Source: CALNYX01 sp942490925 (lineage in GTDB: Bacteria > Chlamydiota > Chlamydiia > Chlamydiales > JAAKFR01). From it: a stretch of DNA of 64,000 nt. The stretch's first letter is position 1. Each line of letters opens with the position of its first letter. Made by a program: the position numbers and the translations under genes. Positions 34,529 to 43,117 of the stretch are shown here, in pieces. The notes beneath the pieces were generated by a model, which saw only the letters and a program-made list of their open reading frames with translations, did not search any database and was not told the DNA's origin. Location of the stretch: assembly GCA_942490925.1 (NCBI GenBank), contig CALNYX010000017.1:186001-250000 (forward strand). The letters are read 5' to 3'.

Positions 34529-36625
34529 TAAACCTGTGTGGCGTGTCTGTGCATCGTTCTTGGTCACAGCCATGCCAACAGCTTTTCCAGTCCCTACCAG
34601 TATCACCAGCTTTTTCCCCCGAGTCACTCCTGTGTAGAGTAAATTGCGATGGAGCATCATAAAGTGCGAAGGATGCACGGGGATGATCACGCAAGGTGCT
34701 TCGCTTCCCTGATATTTATGAATAGAAGTTGCGTAGGCCAGAACGAGCTCATCGAGCTCTGAGAAGGCATACGTCACAAGCTTTTGATCGAAGCGCACTG
34801 TGATCTCTTGCTGCTCAAGGTTGATGTTTACAAGTCGGCCGATATCTCCATTATAGACCTCCTTGTTGTAATTGTTGCGAATCTGCATCACTTTGTCTCC
34901 CTCGCTAAACCTGTAGCCAAACGAAGAGATCCCATCTTTTTTGGGATTCAATGCTTTTTGTAGAGTGCGATTGAGATTTTCAATACCAACTTCTCCACGT
35001 TTCATCGGAGCAAGAACTTGAATATCATCGATGGGATCGAAGCGTTTACAAAGGCTCTGTGAAATCAGTGAAACAATTTTCTCAACAATTTCAGCCGGCT
35101 CTTCCTTTTTGCTGAAGAAAAAATCGCTCCCTTTTTCAAACCCAAGATCTGGAAACTCCCCTTGGTTGATCATGTGAGCATTGGTGATAATACGCGATCC
35201 TTTTGCCTGCCTGAAGATCTCTGTCAGAGTAGTCACTGCAACTGCTTCACTCTCAATCAAATCTTTGAGTACGGTGCCAGGACCAACACTTGGCAGCTGA
35301 TAGACATCCCCGACAAAAATCAGACGGGCATGTGTTGGGATCGCTTTGAGCAAACTATACATCAAACTTGTATCGATCATGCTCGCTTCATCGACAATGA
35401 TCAGATCACAATCAAGAGGATTGTCATGATCCCGTCTAAACTTCCCAATTTTGAAATCAAACTGAAGCAAAGCGTGGATTGTAAAGGCTTCACGTTTGGT
35501 TATTTCACTCATGCGTTTGGCGGCGCGACCAGTTGGCGCTGCGAGCAAAATTTTGGGAGAGAGTTTTTGTGTGACTGTGAGGATTGCCTTGGTGATGGTG
35601 CTTTTTCCTGTTCCGGGTCCACCAGTGATAATATGGCACTTCTCCTGAAGTGAATCGCTGACGGCAACCTTCTGGTTTTCAGCAAGAGTGATGTTGAGCT
35701 GCTCTTCTACCCAAACGACTGCTTTGTCTGTTTTGACAGCTCTAAGGCGGCAAGCTCCTTGCTGTATACGCTCGAGTTCTCTCACAATGCCTGTCTCGCA
35801 GAGCCAAAGACGCTTCATCCAGACCCACTGCTCCTCTTGGATGACACGCCCCTCAGCAGTGGCTGCATCGAGTCTCTCTGAAATATCAGCACCTAGCAGT
35901 TCTTTTCCCTTATCAATGAGATCAACACGAGGGTAACAGGTATGTCCTTCAGCAGCGAGCTCAGAAAGGAGAAAGTCAATGCCAGAATCGATCCGTTGAT
36001 CACCATCTTTGGGAAAACCCATTCGCTCAGCAATGGTATCGGCTGTCTTAAAGCCGATACCAGGGATATAAGCAGCTAATGTGTAGGGATTTTCTTGCAA
36101 GCGATCGACAGTTTCATTGCCATAGGCTTTGTAGATCTTTTGTGCATAGCCAGGTGAGACGCCATACTTCTGCAAGAAGACCATGACAGCTCGAATGGCT
36201 TTGTGCTCGATCCAACATTTTTTGATCTGTTCAAGACGTTTCTCACCGATGCCTTCGATGGAACCGAGGGCATCTGGAGTCTTATCGATCACCTCGAGGG
36301 TTTTCTCTCCAAACTTTTTGATGATCCGTTTGGCATAGACAGGGCCAATGCCACGCACCATGCCCGATGCAAGATATTTTTGAATGCCAACGACATCGCT
36401 TGGTGCTTCAATATGACACTCTTTGACATCGAACTGTAGGCCATGTGTTGGGCTTGTTTTCCAATCTCCAAGTAGGCGAACGCTTTCGCCTGGTGAGAGT
36501 GGAGGAAGTGAGCCAACAATTGTAGTCAGTTCACTTTTTCGCGGCTGTTTGAGGCGTGCAACTGTGAACCCATTTTCAGGATTTTGAAAGGTGATTCGCT
36601 CGATGTAACCAAAAATTTGGTCCAT
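34493..36625 (-). CDS. recD2: RecD2-type ATP-dependent DNA helicase
   Basis: This 710-residue 5'-3' superfamily 1B helicase has an N-terminal OB-like region, helix-hairpin-helix repeats (IEGIGEKRLEQIKKCW and IPGIGFKTADTIAERM), Walker A GGPGTGKSTITKA (about residue 340), Walker B DEASMID, and C-terminal motifs LTEIFRQA and VLAYATSIHKYQGSEAP. The long N-terminal extension with HhH motifs distinguishes RecD2 from the RecBCD subunit. It corresponds to CT033, the end of the conserved block. It converges on metG with a 36-nt overlap. Confidence 0.95.
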   Translation of the reverse strand: MDQIFGYIERITFQNPENGFTVARLKQPRKSELTTIVGSLPPLSPGESVRLLGDWKTSPTHGLQFDVKECHIEAPSDVVGIQKYLASGMVRGIGPVYAKRIIKKFGEKTLEVIDKTPDALGSIEGIGEKRLEQIKKCWIEHKAIRAVMVFLQKYGVSPGYAQKIYKAYGNETVDRLQENPYTLAAYIPGIGFKTADTIAERMGFPKDGDQRIDSGIDFLLSELAAEGHTCYPRVDLIDKGKELLGADISERLDAATAEGRVIQEEQWVWMKRLWLCETGIVRELERIQQGACRLRAVKTDKAVVWVEEQLNITLAENQKVAVSDSLQEKCHIITGGPGTGKSTITKAILTVTQKLSPKILLAAPTGRAAKRMSEITKREAFTIHALLQFDFKIGKFRRDHDNPLDCDLIIVDEASMIDTSLMYSLLKAIPTHARLIFVGDVYQLPSVGPGTVLKDLIESEAVAVTTLTEIFRQAKGSRIITNAHMINQGEFPDLGFEKGSDFFFSKKEEPAEIVEKIVSLISQSLCKRFDPIDDIQVLAPMKRGEVGIENLNRTLQKALNPKKDGISSFGYRFSEGDKVMQIRNNYNKEVYNGDIGRLVNINLEQQEITVRFDQKLVTYAFSELDELVLAYATSIHKYQGSEAPCVIIPVHPSHFMMLHRNLLYTGVTRGKKLVILVGTGKAVGMAVTKNDAQTRHTGLLRHLSAARQLV

Positions 36626-36631
36626 GCACTC

Positions 36632-37195
36632 CTAGACGATTTTGTAAATGAGCACTGCAAATTCTCGTTTCAGATCATCTTCTGTCACTTCCTTATCATA
36701 GCGTGGGTGATAGCCAAAAATGACAGCATCTTCAGGTTGATGCTTTACTTGCCTTTGCATCTCCGCTTCAAATTTTTGCATACAGATCTGATGGGCACGA
36801 GGAGCAGAGGTCTCTGTAGGAGAGGCAGGTGGAGTTGGAGGCTTGCCCCTCTCTTCAGCTTTGTTACGTTGATAGTAGGTGGGGACTGTACCCAGATGAG
36901 CAATTTCTTTTCCACCTATGCATCTCACAACGTTATCTTTGTACAGTTCAACAACTCTCTCTCGAGGTAAAGAGGAATTCTTTAAAATGATAAGAGCAGC
37001 ATTTTTTAAAAGCTCACATCCTCTGGCATAGGTGGTGTTAGACTCTCTGCCAGGGCAAAGGTCTTGGTGGCTAGTCTCCCAATGCGCGGATTTGCAAAGC
37101 TCGGAGCAATAGGCCGCAGCTTTACAGACGCAACCATCTATGTTTTCGGTGAAATTTCCGCACTGATGGCAGGCAGGAGAAAATACAATGGACAT
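36632..37195 (-). CDS. MYND-type zinc-finger protein
   Basis: Residues 9-47 form a complete MYND finger: Cys9, Cys12, Cys22, Cys24, Cys30, Cys34, His43 and Cys47, with the typical YCSELCKSAHW and SHQDLC spacing. MYND domains mediate protein-protein contacts and are common in eukaryotes but rare in bacteria. The remaining 140 residues (total 187) contain a Pro-rich stretch (KPPTPPASPTETSAP) and no recognised domain. The start at 37195 follows AAAGG and begins just before the finger. I infer a candidate host-directed effector; there is no signal peptide. It starts 109 nt from the divergent EamA gene. Confidence 0.8.
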   Translation of the reverse strand: MSIVFSPACHQCGNFTENIDGCVCKAAAYCSELCKSAHWETSHQDLCPGRESNTTYARGCELLKNAALIILKNSSLPRERVVELYKDNVVRCIGGKEIAHLGTVPTYYQRNKAEERGKPPTPPASPTETSAPRAHQICMQKFEAEMQRQVKHQPEDAVIFGYHPRYDKEVTEDDLKREFAVLIYKIV

Positions 37196-37303
37196 CAATA
37201 CCTTTTTTTTGAAACAGCGTAATTGTAGTTCCAAATTAAATCTCTGTAAAGAAAAATGATTTTTCATTTCCCAAGATTTAGTTTGAGACCGTAAAATTAG
37301 AAT

Positions 37304-38248
37304 ATGCTACAGGGATTCTTTTTTGCGCTTGGTGCGTGTTTTGTTTGGGGGATGATTTTTGTCATTCCTGACATGCTGTCCAATTTCTCCTCCGTAGAGA
37401 TCGTATTGGGACGCTATTTTGTCTATGGAGTCTTCTCAGCAATTATTTTATTTCGAAACGGATTTAGCTTTGCCAAGAATTACAACTGGCGCTCATGGGG
37501 TACAGCATTCCTATTTGCCTTAGCTGCAAATATTTTCTACTATTTTGGTGCTGTTGCCGGGTTGCGTTTTTCCTCAGCTGCAGTCACAGTTCTGATTATT
37601 GGTCTTGCACCAATTATGATCATTCTCTATGGCAATTGGGCAGTACGGGAGATCTCCTACAAGCAGTTGGTTATTCCATGTATCTGTATTGCTACGGGGA
37701 TGGTGCTTGTTAACATCTCAGAAATTGCTTGGGAAACAGATGTTCAATCTGTTCGCGGGTATTCAGTGGGGCTTTTTGGTGCCTGTGTCGCTCTTATTGG
37801 CTGGAGTCTTTATGTGGTGCATAATGCACGTTTTTTGAAGAAAAACCCTCACGTCTCTCCAAGTGAGTGGGCAACGGTGGTTGGAGTTGCGACTCTTGTT
37901 TTGGTCGTTATCATCGGAGCTGTAATGAGCTATGGGTTAGGTATAATCGATTTGACTCGCTATCTTCATCCAAATCGTGAGATGCTCTATTTCTATCTTG
38001 GGGTATTTGTTCTTGGAATTGTCTGTTCGTGGCTTGGGTGTTTTTTATGGAACAGAGCAAGCTCTTATTTACCAGTCTCATTGATGGGCCCATTTCTGAT
38101 CTTTGAAACGATTTTTGGTCTGCTTTTTGTCTATTCTGTACAACTGCATTTACCGAGCATTTTAGAGGCAATCGGAATATTAGTGATGTTGGGAGGGATA
38201 GGACTTGCTATCTACGCCTTTCGCAAATCTCAATTTACTCATAATTGA
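37304..38248 (+). CDS. EamA/DMT-family transporter
   Basis: The 314-residue protein has about ten hydrophobic helices in two homologous halves, with the EamA-type end of each half (RFSSAAVTVLIIGLAPIMII and YLPVSLMGPFLIFETIFGLL). DMT transporters move amino acids, nucleotides or other metabolites; the substrate is unknown. It is divergent from the MYND gene and its 3' end overlaps the convergent aldo-keto reductase by 14 nt. Confidence 0.88.
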   Translation: MLQGFFFALGACFVWGMIFVIPDMLSNFSSVEIVLGRYFVYGVFSAIILFRNGFSFAKNYNWRSWGTAFLFALAANIFYYFGAVAGLRFSSAAVTVLIIGLAPIMIILYGNWAVREISYKQLVIPCICIATGMVLVNISEIAWETDVQSVRGYSVGLFGACVALIGWSLYVVHNARFLKKNPHVSPSEWATVVGVATLVLVVIIGAVMSYGLGIIDLTRYLHPNREMLYFYLGVFVLGIVCSWLGCFLWNRASSYLPVSLMGPFLIFETIFGLLFVYSVQLHLPSILEAIGILVMLGGIGLAIYAFRKSQFTHN

Positions 38249-39044
38249 AATCGCCTAGCTCATTATCACAGTAGCGGTGTTGCTGGTCGAGATGATCGAG
38301 CCTCGCAAAATCTTCTTCATTCAATTCAAAATCGATCGCAAAATTCTCTTCGATATGTTGTTTTGAGCTTGCTTTTGGGATGACGGGCAAACCCTTTTGC
38401 ATGATCCAACGGATCGCAATTTGCGCGGGAGTGCGACCATATTTTTTTGCGATCTCAATCAAGAGTGGATCTTCGACAAGTGCTCCTTTGCCAAGAGGGC
38501 GAAAGGAGATGAGATGGATCTGGTGTTGCTGGCAAAAGGCGAGCAATGCTTTTTGATTGAGATAGGGGTGGTACTCGACTTGGTTGGCACAGAGCGGAAC
38601 ACCAGTTGGCAAGACATCTTCAAGGTGCTTGATAGTGAAATTACTGACTCCAACGCCCCGCACTTTTCCTGAGTCAAGAAGGGAGCCAAGCTCCTCAATG
38701 ATTTGAGGCATGGATAGGTCGCGATCTGGATAGTGCATAAGATAGAGATCGAGATAATCAACATGAAGCTCTTTGAGTGCCTGTTCACAGGTTTGAGTGA
38801 CGCTCTGCTTCTTCAGATGATAAGGCATGAATTTAGAGGTGAAAAAAAGCTCTTCACGTGCATACCCTTGAGTGGCAAGGTGCAATGCTTCATGATTGTC
38901 GTAGAGAAGAGCCGTGTCAAAATGGCGATACCCAACTTCAAGAGCAAGGCGCACTGCTTTTTCACATGCTTTGCCTCGCAGCTCCCAAGTTCCAAAGCCG
39001 AGCATTGGGATCGCAAGAGTGTTGGAAAGCTTGAGTGTTTGCAT
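38235..39044 (-). CDS. Aldo/keto reductase
   Basis: The 269-residue NADPH-dependent oxidoreductase has the catalytic tetrad: Asp and Tyr in HFDTALLYDN, Lys in FFTSKF and His in DLYLMHYPD. GVGVSNFTIKHLE and the NADPH-binding IPKASSKQHIEENF also match the family. Physiological substrates are aldehydes and ketones. The start at 39044 (MQTLKLSNTLAIP) matches the family; upstream in-frame sequence is unrelated. It is divergent from the flavoprotein gene with 21 nt between the two starts, so promoters must overlap. Confidence 0.93.
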   Translation of the reverse strand: MQTLKLSNTLAIPMLGFGTWELRGKACEKAVRLALEVGYRHFDTALLYDNHEALHLATQGYAREELFFTSKFMPYHLKKQSVTQTCEQALKELHVDYLDLYLMHYPDRDLSMPQIIEELGSLLDSGKVRGVGVSNFTIKHLEDVLPTGVPLCANQVEYHPYLNQKALLAFCQQHQIHLISFRPLGKGALVEDPLLIEIAKKYGRTPAQIAIRWIMQKGLPVIPKASSKQHIEENFAIDFELNEEDFARLDHLDQQHRYCDNELGDFNYE

Positions 39045-39065
39045 TCTTCTCTGTATGCTAGCTAC

Positions 39066-40109
39066 ATGGATTTTTCTCAAGATTTGGTTGTAATCGGTGG
39101 AGGAGCAGCTGGTATTTTTGCCGCAATCAATGCAAAAGCTGCAGCTCCCCAAATGCGCGTGCTTATCCTCGAGAAGAGCGCCAAGCTCCTCGCAAAGGTA
39201 CGCGTTTCAGGTGGTGGGCGCTGCAATGTGACCCACGACTGCTTCGATCCAAAGCTTTTTGCTCAGAATTACCCACGTGGCTCGCGCGAGCTGCTCGGTC
39301 CACTTCACCACTTTGGGGCTGAGCAGATTGTGCAGTGGTTTGCCGAGCGTGGCGTTGCTCTGAAAACAGAAAAAGATGGCCGCATGTTCCCTACAACAGA
39401 TAGTTCAGAGACCATTGTTCACTGTTTGCTTGGTGAAGCTAAAAAAGTAGGCGTTGAAATTGAGATGCAGCAAAAGGTGCAATACATCGAAAAAGGATAT
39501 ATTGTCCATCTAGCAGAGCGTCAAATTCAAACGCGCTTTTTGCTGCTTGCAACAGGTAGCTCAAAACAAGGCTATAAATGGTCTGAACATTTTGGTCATA
39601 CGATTGTCCAGCCAATTCCCTCGCTTTTTACCCTTCACTCGCCAACCTCTCCACTGCTTGATCTCTCAGGGATTGCCGTTGAAAATGCGACGCTCCACCT
39701 CGGCCCCTTTTCACAAACAGGACCACTACTACTGACGCATTTCGGATTTAGCGGTCCAGCAGTGATCAAGCTTTCAGCGTGGGCAGCGAAATATCTCTAC
39801 AAGCGAGACTACAAAGCAACATTGCAAATTGAGTGGCCTGAGCAGCTGCCAAGGCGATTGAGAAAACGGACAGAGGTCACTGAATTTCAAATCGATGGAA
39901 AGACCACGCATAAGGAAGAGTTTGTTACCTGTGGGGGAATTGCGCTCAAGGAAGTAAACTTCAAAACATTTGAAAGTAAGCTGAGTCCAGGCCTCTTTTT
40001 TGCAGGAGAGATTTTAGATATTGATGGTATTACAGGCGGCTTTAACTTCCAAAATGCGTGGACTTCAAGCTACTTAGCAGCTCAGTGTAACAGTCGCCGG
40101 ATCGCATAA
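39066..40109 (+). CDS. HI0933/YhiN-family FAD-dependent oxidoreductase, shortened
   Basis: The N-terminal dinucleotide site is DLVVIGGGAAGIFAAINA (about residues 5-22), followed by VRVSGGGRCNVTHDC, the YhiN signature; the C-terminus carries the family's GLFFAGEILDIDGITGGFNF. The protein is 347 residues, about 50-60 shorter than typical members (about 400). The missing part is the small helical domain between LSAWAAKYLYKR and EFVTCGGIALKEV, where only about 45 residues remain. A trimmed but intact frame is more likely than a pseudogene. The physiological reaction of the family is unknown. Confidence 0.88.
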   Translation: MDFSQDLVVIGGGAAGIFAAINAKAAAPQMRVLILEKSAKLLAKVRVSGGGRCNVTHDCFDPKLFAQNYPRGSRELLGPLHHFGAEQIVQWFAERGVALKTEKDGRMFPTTDSSETIVHCLLGEAKKVGVEIEMQQKVQYIEKGYIVHLAERQIQTRFLLLATGSSKQGYKWSEHFGHTIVQPIPSLFTLHSPTSPLLDLSGIAVENATLHLGPFSQTGPLLLTHFGFSGPAVIKLSAWAAKYLYKRDYKATLQIEWPEQLPRRLRKRTEVTEFQIDGKTTHKEEFVTCGGIALKEVNFKTFESKLSPGLFFAGEILDIDGITGGFNFQNAWTSSYLAAQCNSRRIA

Positions 40110-40309
40110 GCGGCTACAAGCGTTGTAGATAGGGGAAGTAAGTGTCGAGCGCTATATCTTATTAAATCTCCACAAGCGCTTGCGTGAATTTTTCCTTCCG
40201 TCCATCCATAGAGAGGGGACTTAATTAGTTCTCTTACGCATATCGTCAGTGCTATAACAGCTCTAACCTCTGATACTATTGGGCAATACCTATCTGATAC
40301 TGGACTCAT
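40082..40309 (-). CDS. Possible small basic protein, 75 aa
   Basis: An ATG at 40309 with GGGAG 9 nt upstream opens a 75-residue frame (MSPVSDRYCPIVSEVRAVIA ...). It fills the gap between the flavoprotein and GGCT-like genes, overlapping them by only 28 and 20 nt. It is rich in Arg, Ser and Ala with a mildly hydrophobic start, resembling in style the small proteins at 42793-43324. No homologue is recognised. It may be spurious. Confidence 0.35.
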   Translation of the reverse strand: MSPVSDRYCPIVSEVRAVIALTICVRELIKSPLYGWTEGKIHASACGDLIRYSARHLLPLSTTLVAAYAIRRLLH

Positions 40310-40958
40310 AAATTGGTCTCCCGTTTGCATAAAAAGTTGTTTGGTACCACAAGAGCTCAAAAAGAGGACCACCCCCTTTTGCTGCATCGCGCACCAGCTC
40401 ATAATAATGCGGTCTTGGTAGGATATCTAGGCTTGTTGAGGGAGCGCTTTGTGAGGCATAAAGCGTGTAAGCGATCTGCCACGCCTCTTCACCTCGCAAA
40501 AAAGCCTCCCAATCAACAACTACAACAGGCATCAGGTGATACTCTTCCTCCCGTTTGAGCAAGTCTTGAATGTCATTAAGAGGCACTTCGATGAGTACAC
40601 CATTGACAAACTGCTCCAAATAGTCAGTTTTGCGTACATTGAGCATACCGCGTGCCCTTGGATCATCTGGAATACCCCATTTCGAATTAGGATAGATTGG
40701 GACATCACGGTCAAAGTAGCGTTGCACGCCAAAAGCGAGGGCGTAGCGGTAACTTTGGAGTGTTTGAGGGCTCAGCGTACGGCTAGCTGACTGCTTGTCC
40801 ATCAAGCTGCCATAGCTGAAAAGCAGCAATGAGTCCTGATTCTGCTCGGCAAGCTGCTCTTTGAGATCATGATAGGGGTAACAGTGATAGGGATAATCCT
40901 GCAGCTTTTCAGCAAAAGGATAGAGTGAAAGCAATGACGCAATTAGCCAACTGAGCAT
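40290..40958 (-). CDS. Exported gamma-glutamylcyclotransferase-like protein
   Basis: The 222-residue protein contains LLFSYGSLMDKQSASRTL (the YGSL substrate loop, about residue 46) and LLKREEEYHLMPVVV, where a Glu fits the catalytic acid of the GGCT/AIG2 fold. Members cleave gamma-glutamyl compounds to 5-oxoproline. The first about 15 residues (MLSWLIASLLSLYPFA) look like a signal peptide. It overlaps the upstream DUF952 gene by 16 nt, so the two are co-transcribed. The exact substrate is unclear. Confidence 0.75.
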   Translation of the reverse strand: MLSWLIASLLSLYPFAEKLQDYPYHCYPYHDLKEQLAEQNQDSLLLFSYGSLMDKQSASRTLSPQTLQSYRYALAFGVQRYFDRDVPIYPNSKWGIPDDPRARGMLNVRKTDYLEQFVNGVLIEVPLNDIQDLLKREEEYHLMPVVVVDWEAFLRGEEAWQIAYTLYASQSAPSTSLDILPRPHYYELVRDAAKGGGPLFELLWYQTTFYANGRPIYESSIR

Positions 40959-41245
40959 TTTTTGACCTCTATTATAGCATCCACGGGAATCGAGCCCTCA
41001 TAGAGATGGTAGTACTTGTTTGTACCGCCAGGATTTACCTCAAAAACAAGCTGGCCCTCAAGCTTGGCAGGGTCGACTTTGAGCACTATACATGTTTGAC
41101 CACTCCAAAACTTCGAGAGAATTCTCTCGAGTTGATTCTCTAGAGCAAGGTGAATAAAGAGATCATCAGCAGAGTCCAGAGCGACCTGCTTTTTGCTCTT
41201 CTCCCAATTTTCGACAGATACAATCTTGTACAAAAGGAGTGACAT
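40943..41245 (-). CDS. DUF952-family protein
   Basis: The 100-residue protein has the DUF952 pattern: LLLYKIVSVENWEKSK at the start, DDLFIHLALENQLERIL with the conserved F-I-H, and HLYEGSIPVDAII near the end. DUF952 is a small alpha/beta fold related to ADP-ribosyltransferase-like proteins, of unknown biochemical role. The start at 41245 (MSLLLYKIV) matches the family; the upstream frame is unrelated. It overlaps the GGCT-like gene. Confidence 0.8.
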   Translation of the reverse strand: MSLLLYKIVSVENWEKSKKQVALDSADDLFIHLALENQLERILSKFWSGQTCIVLKVDPAKLEGQLVFEVNPGGTNKYYHLYEGSIPVDAIIEVKKCSVG

Positions 41246-41354
41246 ACAGCCCCAGATAGTAGAGGTAACATATTTTGATGGCAAGTCCTGAGATTTAATT
41301 GCCTTATTAACCAAAGTTTAATTAATTCTTAACTAAATAATAATAAAAATGGTT

Positions 41355-41360
41355 TATAAT
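41355..41360 (+). promoter_or_regulatory. Candidate -10 element of the NmrA-like gene
   Basis: A perfect TATAAT lies 29 nt before the ATG at 41389, in a very AT-rich leader (TTTAATTAATTCTTAACTAA). No good -35 hexamer is seen at the usual spacing. Confidence 0.4.
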
Positions 41361-41388
41361 TACTTATAACTAAAAAGGTTGGTTTATT

Positions 41389-42642
41389 ATGTCAATTGTA
41401 AGAAAAGCTTTTTCAAATGCTACTACTTCTGTATGGCAGTTGCCAAAAAATTTACGTTCTCAGGCTCTTTCTAGAACTATCTCTATGTCGCACTCTTCTA
41501 GATTACCCTATGGGCATCCGAGATTTGAACAGCTTAAAGGACGCGTTATCATGGTTGCAGGGGCATCTGGACACTTAGGCTCTAAAGCAATGGTCCAGGC
41601 GGCTCAAGAAGGGGCTCAAGTTATTGGCGTAGTTCGTAACCCAACGTATACACGCATATATAACCCTAATGTATCTGTAGTTGCTCTCTCAGAAACAGAA
41701 ATGAAAGATCCAGAAGCTTGGGAGCGTCTAGTTCGCTCCTTTGGAAAAGGGAAGAATTTGACCCTAGTAAACGCCGTTGGAAAGGCAAGTGGAGTTTTAG
41801 CAGAGCTACGTGAAACAAATGTTAAGCCGACTGCAGCAATGGCTAAAGGGCTTGAGAATGTAGCAAAAAGCCGTGAGTGTGCACACGTTTCATTTGTTCA
41901 GCTCTCCTCTCTTGCGGCAGATATGTTAAACGAAACTCCCTATGGACGGAGTAAGTTGGAAGCTGATGCAGCAATTATGGCGACCTGTCAAAGTTTAGCT
42001 CACGTTATGATGCTACGAATTGGTTATACAGTCCCTGCGCTCTCACCTGATAAAGATTCTGCTTTAATGACTTCCACACATGCCTACGAGGCTCCTCAGA
42101 TGACAATGCTTCCCTACCAGGTGTTGATTGGATCAGGACGGCAAATGCTGCAGCCTCTCTCTGAAGACGATGTCGTTGGAGCGATGCTAGCAACAGTTAA
42201 AGGTGGAATGTCGATTATCCGTGCTGTTGGTCATGATAAAATCACGCAGCTCGATTTTGTGAGGTTCTTTTCAAACCTTGTTGGAAGAGAGTTTAATCCA
42301 CTGCATATCGATTATGATACAGCTTATCATCTAGCTCACCATTTTCCAAAAGGGCATCTACAGCCCTATGCTGTTGATGGATGTCGACTCTTAGAAGATA
42401 GAGACTGGTTCTTTGATGTTGATCCACTTACAAAGCTTTTGGGGCGAGCACCTAAGACATTAGAAGAGCTCTATCACACAGGCCAAGAAATTGTGATCAC
42501 GCGCCCCCCTTGTAAGGAGCATATTATGGAAATCTTCAAGAGGGTAGTCTCTGATCCTGATGCAAGACGCGCCAGCTTACTCGTTGCTCACAACCTCTTT
42601 AAGATTCTAAGACGGAGAGAAAGAGACTCATCAAAAACTTAA
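41389..42642 (+). CDS. NmrA/NDUFA9-like atypical SDR with presequence-like N-terminus
   Basis: After a 52-residue extension the protein has an NAD(P)-binding Rossmann start (VIMVAGASGHLGSKAMVQAA, about 54-73), LVNAVGKASG, and PYGRSKLEAD near the SDR active-site region. The later FFDVDPLTKLLGRAPKTLEELY resembles complex I 39-kDa subunit (NDUFA9) relatives, which are atypical SDRs that bind NADPH. The extension lacks acidic residues up to about residue 48 and is rich in Arg, Ser and Thr (SIVRKAFSNATTSVW, LSRTISMSHSSRLP), like a mitochondrial targeting sequence. I infer possible delivery to host mitochondria. Total length is 417. Confidence 0.7.
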   Translation: MSIVRKAFSNATTSVWQLPKNLRSQALSRTISMSHSSRLPYGHPRFEQLKGRVIMVAGASGHLGSKAMVQAAQEGAQVIGVVRNPTYTRIYNPNVSVVALSETEMKDPEAWERLVRSFGKGKNLTLVNAVGKASGVLAELRETNVKPTAAMAKGLENVAKSRECAHVSFVQLSSLAADMLNETPYGRSKLEADAAIMATCQSLAHVMMLRIGYTVPALSPDKDSALMTSTHAYEAPQMTMLPYQVLIGSGRQMLQPLSEDDVVGAMLATVKGGMSIIRAVGHDKITQLDFVRFFSNLVGREFNPLHIDYDTAYHLAHHFPKGHLQPYAVDGCRLLEDRDWFFDVDPLTKLLGRAPKTLEELYHTGQEIVITRPPCKEHIMEIFKRVVSDPDARRASLLVAHNLFKILRRRERDSSKT

Positions 42643-42646
42643 GGAA

Positions 42647-42776
42647 CCTCTGAAAAAAAATTCTCTGTTAAATCGGGAATTTAATTGATAACACGACCTA
42701 ATTCAGAGGCAATTCGCTATAAAAAAAACTCTGATTAGCTTTTCATTGATTTTGACAATGAGGAGTTAATCAGAGG
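42647..42776. repeat. Two inverted repeats with CCTCTGA termini
   Basis: The first pairs CCTCTGA (about 42647) with TCAGAGG (about 42703). The second pairs CTCTGATTAGCTTTTCATTG (from 42729) with CAATGAGGAGTTAATCAGAG (ending about 42775), matching at 17 of 20 positions. They share terminal CCTCTGA with the palindromic elements at 25935 and 55233. Lying between converging genes, the second hairpin may stop transcription, but no clear T-run follows. Confidence 0.5.
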
Positions 42777-42792
42777 TTTATAAGATCTTGAA

Positions 42793-43029
42793 TTATTCCC
42801 CTTTAGGAGAGTCTTGAGTCTTTCTGGCTGACCCCGGGCTGCCTATTTCGAGAGCTCGGGTACAACTTTCTCGAGCTTCACTAACAGTCTTATCCCAAGA
42901 GCGGACAGTCACGTTAGGGGCTCGTCTGTTTGAAGCGCTAATAGTGTCTACAGCAACCCTAATACAGACTCGAAGGTTTGATCTAAAGAGGCCTGCTGAG
43001 CGGCAAAGTCGACTTAGTGGAGAAACCAT
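42793..43029 (-). CDS. Small Arg-rich protein, paralogue of 43118-43324
   Basis: The 78-residue protein starts with a basic amphipathic stretch without acidic residues (MVSPLSRLCRSAGLFRSNLR), like a mitochondrial presequence or membrane-binding helix. The middle shares ...CIRVAVDTISAS..., NVTVRSW and ...R.....RALEIG with the neighbouring protein (roughly 40% identity by eye over 62 residues). No known family is recognised. AAGGGA precedes the start, and a good promoter lies upstream. The tandem paralogy supports it as a real gene. Confidence 0.6.
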   Translation of the reverse strand: MVSPLSRLCRSAGLFRSNLRVCIRVAVDTISASNRRAPNVTVRSWDKTVSEARESCTRALEIGSPGSARKTQDSPKGE

Positions 43030-43061
43030 ATCAATCCCTTTTTTATAATTTTATAATGTAT

Positions 43062-43090
43062 ATTATAACATTTTAATTATTAAGGATCAA
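43062..43090 (-). promoter_or_regulatory. Predicted sigma70-type promoter for the gene at 42793-43029
   Basis: On the minus strand TTGATC (43090-43085) and a perfect TATAAT (43067-43062) are separated by exactly 17 nt. The start codon is 32 nt further on at 43029. The surrounding gap is strongly AT-rich. Confidence 0.6.
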
Positions 43091-43117
43091 TTACGATTAA
43101 ATTAATAAGATATTAAT

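Noticed and set aside
35162..35653. 163-codon plus-strand frame inside recD2
   Set aside because: Antisense shadow over the helicase motifs; no ribosome-binding site.
42729..42776. Strong intrinsic terminator
   Set aside because: Good hairpin but no clear T-run on either side; reported as an inverted repeat instead.
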